NCBI GenBank assembly: GCA_036558305.1
Contig: DATBFX010000107.1
Coordinates: forward strand, 1-10,332
Origin: DATBFX01 sp036558305
GTDB taxonomy: Bacteria > Chloroflexota > Chloroflexia > Thermomicrobiales > UBA6265
Length of the DNA: 10,332 nt
Direction: 5' to 3'
The notes beneath the pieces are model-generated. The model did not search any database, was not told where the DNA came from, and saw only the letters and a list, made by a program, of their open reading frames with translations. How positions within the stretch are numbered: the stretch's first letter is position 1; every line of letters begins with the position of its first letter. The position numbers were made by a program, and so were the translations under genes. This document shows positions 5,837 to 10,332 of the stretch, in pieces.

Positions 5837-7354
5837 TCAGCCGGCCAGCCGCTCCCGCGGGCCGACGGCGTAGGTGACGTTCTCCAGCAGCCCCTCGATC
5901 GCCGTCGCGGGCTCCGGCTGGCCGAAGCGGAAGCCCTGCCCCTGCTCGCAGCCCATCGCCCGCAGCAACCCCAGTTGTTCGGCCGTCTCGATCCCCTCGG
6001 CCACGACCTGCCGCCCCAGCGTGTGCGCCAACCCGATCACGGCCTCGACGATCGCCTCGTCGCCGGTATCCCGACCCAGACCGGCCACGAACGCCTTGTC
6101 GATCTTGAGCGCATCGACCGGGAACCGCCGCAGGTAGTTCAGGCTGGAATAGCCGGTGCCGAAGTCGTCGATCGCCAGCCCCACGCCCAACTCCTTCAGC
6201 CGCCGCAGCGTCGCCACCGCCGTTTCGGCATCGGCCATGACCGCGCTCTCCGTGATCTCGAGTTTGAGCAGGGCCGGGTCGAGGCCGGTTTCACGCAGCA
6301 TGAAGGCGATCACCTCGACCAGATCCGGCCGCTGGAACTGGCGGGCGGAGAGGTTGACGGAGACGACCGGGGGGTCGGCGTACTGCTCCTGCCATGCCCG
6401 TGCCTGACGGCACGCCTTCGCCAGGACCCACCGCCCGACCCGCTCGACCTGCCCGGTCTCCTCGGCCAGCGGGATAAACTGTCCCGGCGGGATCGGCCCC
6501 AACGCGTGGTGCTGCCAGCGCACCAACGCCTCCACCCCGACGACCGTCCCGGTTGCCAGCTCGACCACCGGTTGGTAGGCCAGCCACAACTCGCCCCGCG
6601 CCACCGCCCGGCCCAGGTCCGCTTCCAGTTCGGCGCGCTCGCGCAGGGCGGCGCCCATCGCGGGATCGAACACGGCCCACCGGGCCTTGCCCCGCTCTTT
6701 CGCCCGGTAGAGCGCCACGTCGGCGTCGCGCAAGAGGTCGGCCGGGTCGGTGTGACCGGGAGCGGCGACCGCGATACCGATGCTGACCGTGACGCCGAGT
6801 TCCCGGCCACCGACGGCGAAGGGGGGTTTCATCACGGCGACGAGACACCCGGCGATCGCCTCGGCCTCGGCCGCGCCGGCGAGCCCGTCGAGGAGAATCG
6901 TGAATTCGTCCCCGCCGAGCCGGGCCACCATGTCGCCGGGTCGCGCGCAACCGCGCAGGCGCTCGGCCACCTGAACGAGCAGCCGGTCGCCGGTGGCGTG
7001 GCCGAGGCTGTCGTTGACGAACTTGAAGCGGTCGAGGTCGAGAAAGAGCACGGCCAGGGGTTCGCCCGTCCGCCCGGTGCGCGCCAGGGCCAGGCCGAGA
7101 CCGTCGAGGAAACGCGCCCGGTTCGGCAGACCGGTGAGTGGGTCGTGGCCCGCCTGGTGGACCAGTCGCGCCTCGGTCCCGCGCTGTAGCACGAAGAGCG
7201 TCGCCAGGGCCGTTGCCTCGGCGAGGGCAAGGGTGAGCGGGAGCCGGTCGGCCGCGTGTCCACCGCCGTGGAGGAATGCCGCGATCGCCGCCCCGACGGC
7301 GGCCAGGACCATCCCGGCCAGGAAGCGATTCCAGGCCGGTCGGAGCGGTTCCAA
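5837..7354 (-). CDS. Membrane-anchored GGDEF-EAL protein (cyclic-di-GMP turnover)
   Basis: From TTG 7354 this encodes 505 residues. Two membrane helices near the N-terminus (FLAGMVLAAVGAAIAAF and LTLALAEATALATLFVL) are followed by a GGDEF domain: HDPLTGLPNR, FLDLDRFKFVND, and intact LGGDEF with an RPGD inhibitory-site motif five residues before it. An EAL domain follows with EALVRW, the asparagine of NLSARQF, LEITES, DDFGTGYS, LKIDKAF and VAEGIE all present. Both diguanylate cyclase and phosphodiesterase activities are therefore possible; fusions of this kind often use only one. There is no separate PAS or extracellular sensor domain. I prefer TTG 7354 because GGAGGG lies 6 bases upstream. 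GTG 7468 in the same frame would add 38 residues that look like non-coding translation and has no ribosome site. It reads toward the riboswitch operon but probably has its own promoter; no functional link is evident. Confidence 0.93.
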   Translation of the reverse strand: MEPLRPAWNRFLAGMVLAAVGAAIAAFLHGGGHAADRLPLTLALAEATALATLFVLQRGTEARLVHQAGHDPLTGLPNRARFLDGLGLALARTGRTGEPLAVLFLDLDRFKFVNDSLGHATGDRLLVQVAERLRGCARPGDMVARLGGDEFTILLDGLAGAAEAEAIAGCLVAVMKPPFAVGGRELGVTVSIGIAVAAPGHTDPADLLRDADVALYRAKERGKARWAVFDPAMGAALRERAELEADLGRAVARGELWLAYQPVVELATGTVVGVEALVRWQHHALGPIPPGQFIPLAEETGQVERVGRWVLAKACRQARAWQEQYADPPVVSVNLSARQFQRPDLVEVIAFMLRETGLDPALLKLEITESAVMADAETAVATLRRLKELGVGLAIDDFGTGYSSLNYLRRFPVDALKIDKAFVAGLGRDTGDEAIVEAVIGLAHTLGRQVVAEGIETAEQLGLLRAMGCEQGQGFRFGQPEPATAIEGLLENVTYAVGPRERLAG

Positions 7355-7490
7355 CCCGGTCCCTCCATGTCTGCTCGACGCGGGCGGACGCGCCGCCTCG
7401 GCATCACCGGCGGTGGATCGCGCCCATACCCTTCGGCCTGGCCCGACGGTAGGGCGACCCGCTACCACGGGCCATGACCCACCGGCACCA

Positions 7491-7527
7491 ATCGGGGTCC
7501 GGGACCAACGTCTGGTCCAGACCCGAT
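7491..7527. repeat. Imperfect 37-base hairpin
   Basis: The strand folds as ATCGGG(G)TC, GGACCA, loop ACGTC, TGGTCC, GACCCGAT: about 14 pairs with small bulges. It includes two overlapping short palindromes, GGTCCGGGACC (7496-7506) and GTCTGGTCCAGAC (7510-7522). It lies between the small membrane ORF and the GGDEF-EAL gene. There is no T-run on either side, so a terminator is not clear; an operator or mRNA stem is possible. Confidence 0.5.
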
Positions 7528-7580
7528 CGGACTAGCCGTCTGAATGCCGGCAGGGGTCACCGCCGACCCTCCCGGCTTGC

Positions 7581-7664
7581 TCAGCGCGAGAACGGCGCGT
7601 ACCGCGCCAGGACGTAGAACAGCAGGCCGAGACCGACAAAGGAAAGAACCGTTTGCACCGGCAT
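7581..7664 (-). CDS. Possible 27-residue single-pass membrane peptide
   Basis: A short frame starts at ATG 7664 and ends at TGA 7581-7583. The product has one hydrophobic segment, TVLSFVGLGLLFYVLARY at about 5-22, followed by a short tail APFSR, the usual shape of a small inner-membrane protein. A strong GGGAGG lies directly upstream. It is too near ATG 7664 (2 bases) but well placed (8 bases) for GTG 7658, which would give 25 residues. In size it recalls KdpF-like peptides, but no kdp genes are here and I claim no family. It precedes the GGDEF-EAL gene on the same strand by about 230 bases. Confidence 0.5.
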   Translation of the reverse strand: MPVQTVLSFVGLGLLFYVLARYAPFSR

Positions 7665-8070
7665 AACCTCCCGCGGCGAGTTTGGCGAATAGCGGTCGTA
7701 CCAAGGCTACGGCGAGGCTTGCGATGCACAATGGCCCGCGGGGCGGGGACGTCCGAACGGGGCCGGCGCGGTCGGGACGCGAGTTCTGGGCCGCCCGGGT
7801 CGGGCACGGCCGCGGCGATCGTCGCCCGCCCCGGCGGCGCGATGTATCAGCGGACCGAAATTCGCCTCTACTTGGATGCCGCCAAGGCCGGGGAGGGCCT
7901 GCTAACCGCCCCGGCGACGGTGGCCCAGGCGGCGTCGGTACTCGCTGACCCCGGTTCCGGCGCCGCCGTCCTCCAGCCGCCCAGCCGCAAAGGGGATCGA
8001 TCGCGACGCGCCCGGCGCGGTACGATTGGCGTCTTGCCTGTCGAACCGGGAGCGGTTGGAAGGTATCGTG
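7665..8070. other. 406-base stretch with no convincing gene
   Basis: The divergent gap between the small membrane ORF (minus) and the SnoaL-like gene (+) is very GC-rich. Frames across it give arginine/glycine/proline-rich translations typical of non-coding GC-rich DNA. One + frame beginning at ATG 7842 reads briefly like protein (MYQRTEIRLYLDAAKAGEG), but it lacks a ribosome site and runs into the next gene in a different frame, so it may be a decayed remnant. I see no clear promoter, RNA or repeat. Confidence 0.4.
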
Positions 8071-8541
8071 ATGACAGAGCAGGTGACGCGGCGAACGGTG
8101 GTGGGCGGACTGGCAGGGATCGCGGGCTTGGCGGCGGTGTCGCGGGCGAGGGCGGCGGACGGAGATCCGGCCGACCTCGTGCGCCGGTTGATCGAGGTTG
8201 CCTACGGCGACGCCGACGTCGACACGATCGACGACGTCGCCGCGGACGAGTGGGTCCCGTCCGATCCGGCGGACCCTCCGGGGCGAGAGGCGTTGAAGGC
8301 GCGGATCGTCGCGAACCGGCAAGCGTTCTCCGTCCTCTGGAAGACCTGGACCGTGACCGTGGACGAGGCGTTCGCCACCGGTCCATCCGCGGCGGCGCGG
8401 GCAACCCTCGTCGGCACGGGCTTCGATGGCACGCACAACTCGCTCGGCGTGGTCATGATCGCCCACGCCGACGGAGGAAAACTGGTCAGCGCCTGGTCGG
8501 GGACGAGTGAGTTGCGGGCGGTTGGAACACCAACGCCGTAG
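8071..8541 (+). CDS. Tat-exported SnoaL-like (ester cyclase/NTF2-fold) protein
   Basis: This is a 156-residue protein. The first 29 residues are a twin-arginine signal (TRRTVVGGLAGIAGLAAVS, cleavage near RARA-AD). The mature part (DLVRRLIEVAYGDADVDTIDDVAADEWV, then GREALKARIVANRQAF and a C-terminal run of beta strands including WTVTVDEAFATG and GKLVSAWSG) has the layout of SnoaL-like NTF2-fold proteins, the 'ester cyclase' group. ATG 8071 is chosen over ATG 8026 because GGAAGG lies about 8 bases upstream and the signal starts there. Most such proteins have no known substrate. Export suggests an envelope role, perhaps binding a small hydrophobic molecule; that is inference. It stands alone and converges with the DUF5647-like gene. 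Confidence 0.85.
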   Translation: MTEQVTRRTVVGGLAGIAGLAAVSRARAADGDPADLVRRLIEVAYGDADVDTIDDVAADEWVPSDPADPPGREALKARIVANRQAFSVLWKTWTVTVDEAFATGPSAAARATLVGTGFDGTHNSLGVVMIAHADGGKLVSAWSGTSELRAVGTPTP

Positions 8542-8648
8542 GCGGAGCACCACCAATATTGTGCGGGGCCTTGTGATCGCGTAGATGGCTTCACGAATGG
8601 TCGTGTGCCGTGCGTGGGGCCTGCTCGGCTCGGCGTTTCTGAATTTGG

Positions 8649-9326
8649 CTAGGCGATCAGGCGCGAGAACTCGTTCGCAAGCGATTCGGCTGTCTCGCGT
8701 TCGGTTCCGGGGCCTGGTTTCGAGACCGGCGGTGGTACCAATCCACCAAGCTCGTCGATTGTGACGGCCCGAAACTCGGCAATCCGCAGCAGCGAAGTCA
8801 AGTGCGGCGCCGCGAGAACGACGCGATCCAGGAATCCGACCAGGAGATAGCCAACGACCTCTTGCACGTCGATGTCGACGCGTGCGGCCGCTTCGGCGGT
8901 GATCGGGACGCCCATCCCTTGGCGCCTGAGACCGAAAAAATCCACGAGAAGAATGTCGCGATCGCGGTCGTAGACGATGACCAGATCGCCCGGCTCCGGT
9001 GCGACGACCGCCGGCCATCTCGGGGATAACATCTTCGTCTCGATCGTCGTCCGCTCGTTGGCTCGCCAAGCAGGAATGTCGAGCAAGGGTACGCCGACGC
9101 GCTGGATGACGACGTTCTTACCCGATTCCATCGCCCTCGTAATCAATCCCAGATTGCGTCGCGCGAACTCCGGATCGTCAGATGGCATGAGCACGACCAT
9201 CGAGTCATCGGGGATTCGATCGAGGAGGGCTGGCTCGTTGAGCGCCTCGCGGAGGAAGCGGCCCAGGAGCGCCAGATTCTTCGTCGTCTGTTCCGCGATG
9301 TCGCGCGGGACCGACTCGTCGCTCAT
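8649..9326 (-). CDS. DUF5647-like protein of unknown function
   Basis: The protein has 225 residues. The first 80 (NLALLGRFLREALNEPALLDRIPDDSMVVLMPSDDPEFARRNLGL...GKNVVIQRV) follow the DUF5647 pattern: a helix ending in LLDxIPD, a strand with V[VL]LMPxDDPE, a helix, and a final VVxxRV strand. Residues 85-192 form a second region with PGDLVIVYDRDRDILLVDFFG (112-131), an acidic strand-rich segment, and RVDIDVQEVVGYLLVGFLDRVVLA (149-172), which I do not recognise. The tail 193-225 is proline-rich then helical. ATG 9326 is chosen because GGAGA lies upstream and the start overlaps the previous stop by 4 bases (ATGA); the frame is open to 9365, but that extension lies inside the upstream gene. It is coupled to the RYDxAHG gene. 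The function is unknown, and base use is less GC-rich than the transporter unit. Confidence 0.85.
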   Translation of the reverse strand: MSDESVPRDIAEQTTKNLALLGRFLREALNEPALLDRIPDDSMVVLMPSDDPEFARRNLGLITRAMESGKNVVIQRVGVPLLDIPAWRANERTTIETKMLSPRWPAVVAPEPGDLVIVYDRDRDILLVDFFGLRRQGMGVPITAEAAARVDIDVQEVVGYLLVGFLDRVVLAAPHLTSLLRIAEFRAVTIDELGGLVPPPVSKPGPGTERETAESLANEFSRLIA

Positions 9327-9646
9327 CGCCGTCTCCGCAGGAATTCGGCCCGATGCCGGTCCCAATTGTCCATTAGATCATCGACTGCTTCGGTCAACGC
9401 GGTCGCGTAATCGACCTCGCGCATGCGATCCCAGCGGACCGTTCTGCCATCCCAGCCGAGGACATCCCGATGGGCAAAGCCGTGCGCCGTGTCATAGCGT
9501 AGCGCCGGTCGGGGTTCATTGTCGATCATCACCTCGTACTGTGCCACGAACGAAAGGACTTGTTTGCCTTCGCGAACAATCACGACCCGAACGATATCGC
9601 CGAGGTCGTTAATCACGGTCTCGAACCGCTTGTGCTGCTCCGGCAT
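9323..9646 (-). CDS. RYDTAHGFAHRD-motif protein, DUF7718-like, unknown function
   Basis: This is a small 107-residue protein. The N-terminal half is strand-rich (IVRVVIVREGKQVLSFVAQYEVMIDN), followed by the striking motif RYDTAHGFAHRD at 50-61 and GWDGRTVRWD at 64-73. It ends in a helix with an arginine-rich tail. Proteins with an RYD..HG..H.D core are small, widespread and often paired with another small gene. I recall this one as DUF7718, and the superficially similar DUF6516 has been linked to toxin-antitoxin loci, but neither link is proven here. The start ATG 9646 has only a distant AAAGGA upstream. The stop overlaps the start of the DUF5647-like gene by 4 bases, so the two are co-translated. 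The paired histidines and aspartates could bind metal; that is an inference. Confidence 0.85.
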   Translation of the reverse strand: MPEQHKRFETVINDLGDIVRVVIVREGKQVLSFVAQYEVMIDNEPRPALRYDTAHGFAHRDVLGWDGRTVRWDRMREVDYATALTEAVDDLMDNWDRHRAEFLRRRR

Positions 9647-9673
9647 CGAATGAATGCCGTCCTTTGTTCATAT

Positions 9674-9688
9674 CCGGACATCGTCCGG
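9674..9688. promoter_or_regulatory. Inverted repeat upstream of the coupled pair, possible operator
   Basis: CCGGAC ATC GTCCGG is a perfect 6-bp dyad with a 3-base centre, 28 bases upstream of the RYDxAHG gene start in the divergent 158-base gap. Just after it on the minus strand is TATGAA, which could serve as a -10 box, although no good -35 is visible. A second dyad, GCACGA n8 TCGTGC (9745-9764), lies nearer the membrane-protein gene. Position fits an operator, but short dyads are frequent in GC-rich DNA. Confidence 0.3.
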
Positions 9689-9804
9689 GACGGTGGTTAT
9701 TGCGTCCCGCTAATGTTGGCACGCGGGCTGCTCCGTCGGTAGTGGCACGAACCGCCGCTCGTGCATCGGCAGGTCAGTCGGGTGGGTCGGGTGAGGAGGA
9801 GCGC

Positions 9805-10332
9805 GTGCTCGATTGGCTGGTCGTTTGGCTGGCGGCCGTCGCCCTCAACGTCGTGCCCGCGTTCGCACCGCCGACGTGGGTGTTGCTGGCGTACTTCCGC
9901 ATCCATGCCGGGATGCCCCTGATCCCTTTGGCCGCGGTCGGTGCCCTCGGCTCCACGTGTGGTCGGTGGTTGCTTGCCCGGCTGAGCCGCGGTGTCGGTC
10001 GCCGGTGGCTCTCCCGAAGCCGCCGCGAAAACCTGGAGGGTCTGAGCGCGGTCCTTCAGGAGGAGAAGCGGGTCAGCGTCCCCGCGCTGCTGGCGTTTTG
10101 TTTCGGACCGCTTCCCAGCAACGAGCTCTTCATTGCCGCCGGATTGGCCAAGGCGCCGCTTGCCCCGCTCCTCGCCGTCTTCGCGGTCAGTCGATTCGTC
10201 GGGTACGTGATCTGGGTGGGGTTGGCCGGGACGGCGGCCGGGTCGCTGCAGGACGCGCTGATACCGCGTTTCGGCAACTGGATCGCGATCGTGACCGAGG
10301 TGGCGGGGATCGTCGGCCTGGTGCTGCTACTC
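9805..10332 (+). CDS. Multi-pass membrane protein, possibly VTT/DedA-like (3' truncated by window)
   Basis: The frame begins at GTG 9805 with AGGAGG 5 bases upstream and is open to the right edge, giving 176 residues so far. Hydrophobic segments lie at about 3-30, 38-60, 92-113, 117-147 and 158-176, split by a charged amphipathic stretch (RRWLSRSRRENLEGLSAVLQEEKR at 67-89). APPTWVLLAYF near the start and FGPLPSNELFIAAGLA at 100-115 recall VTT/SNARE-associated (DedA-type) membrane proteins, where a GPxPSxxxxxxAG re-entrant motif is common. The match is by pattern and memory only, so this is best taken as an integral membrane protein. It is divergent from the RYDxAHG gene. Confidence 0.8.
   Translation, partial: MLDWLVVWLAAVALNVVPAFAPPTWVLLAYFRIHAGMPLIPLAAVGALGSTCGRWLLARLSRGVGRRWLSRSRRENLEGLSAVLQEEKRVSVPALLAFCFGPLPSNELFIAAGLAKAPLAPLLAVFAVSRFVGYVIWVGLAGTAAGSLQDALIPRFGNWIAIVTEVAGIVGLVLLL

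Noticed and set aside
7842..8010. Possible gene fragment starting MYQRTEIRLYLDAAKAGEG on the + strand
   Set aside because: The first 45 or so residues look plausible, but there is no ribosome site and the frame dissolves into arginine-rich shadow over the SnoaL-like gene. At most it is a remnant.
7462..9069. A 535-residue minus-strand frame
   Set aside because: It overlaps the SnoaL-like gene and part of the DUF5647-like gene in other frames; the translation is low-complexity arginine-rich.
9706..9727. CCCGC n12 GCGGG dyad in the divergent gap
   Set aside because: Five-bp arms with a 12-base spacer are expected by chance at this base composition.
1..10332. CRISPR arrays, tRNA/rRNA genes, transposases, att sites
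   Set aside because: I saw no regularly spaced direct repeats, no cloverleaf or rRNA signatures and no transposase or integrase motifs.

Overview
The window is high-GC bacterial DNA, most likely from the Chloroflexota (Thermomicrobia-like). The signs are GC-rich codon use, Tat-type signal peptides without a lipobox, an F420-linked enzyme and GC-rich intergenic repeats. This placement is an inference; the window has no rRNA or other marker gene.

Layout. At the left edge is the tail of an unrecognised + strand gene (3-137), then a small, less GC-rich gene (217-486) resembling a stand-alone ScoMcrA-like N-terminal head domain. The centre (546-5802) is one minus-strand unit. In transcription order it holds a sigma70-like promoter (5774-5802), an FMN riboswitch (5623-5761), an intrinsic terminator (5515-5545), a DppB-type permease (4458-5399), a DppC-type permease (3526-4458), a long perfect inverted repeat (3374-3493), a family-5 substrate-binding protein with a Tat signal (1780-3306), a second GC-rich repeat region (1626-1779), and a fusion of an Rv0121-type PPOX/F420 domain with an FbiB-C-type nitroreductase domain (546-1625). 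Upstream on the same strand is a membrane-anchored GGDEF-EAL protein (5837-7354) with both catalytic signatures intact, preceded by a tiny predicted membrane peptide (7581-7664). On the + strand is a Tat-exported SnoaL-like protein (8071-8541). It converges on a translationally coupled minus-strand pair of poorly known genes (8649-9326, DUF5647-like; 9323-9646, RYDxAHG motif). A multi-pass membrane protein (9805 onward, + strand) runs off the right edge.

How it works together. The FMN riboswitch gives the central unit its meaning: when FMN is plentiful the leader should terminate, and when it is scarce two peptide-type permeases, a binding protein and a flavin/F420-type enzyme should be made. 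No riboflavin synthesis genes and no transporter ATPase are present. The simplest reading is a flavin (or flavin-related) uptake system built on the oligopeptide/nickel ABC scaffold, unlike the riboflavin importers I know of (RibXY, RfuABCD, RibU, RibM, RibN), combined with a cofactor-handling enzyme. This is the most notable feature of the window; the substrate is an inference.
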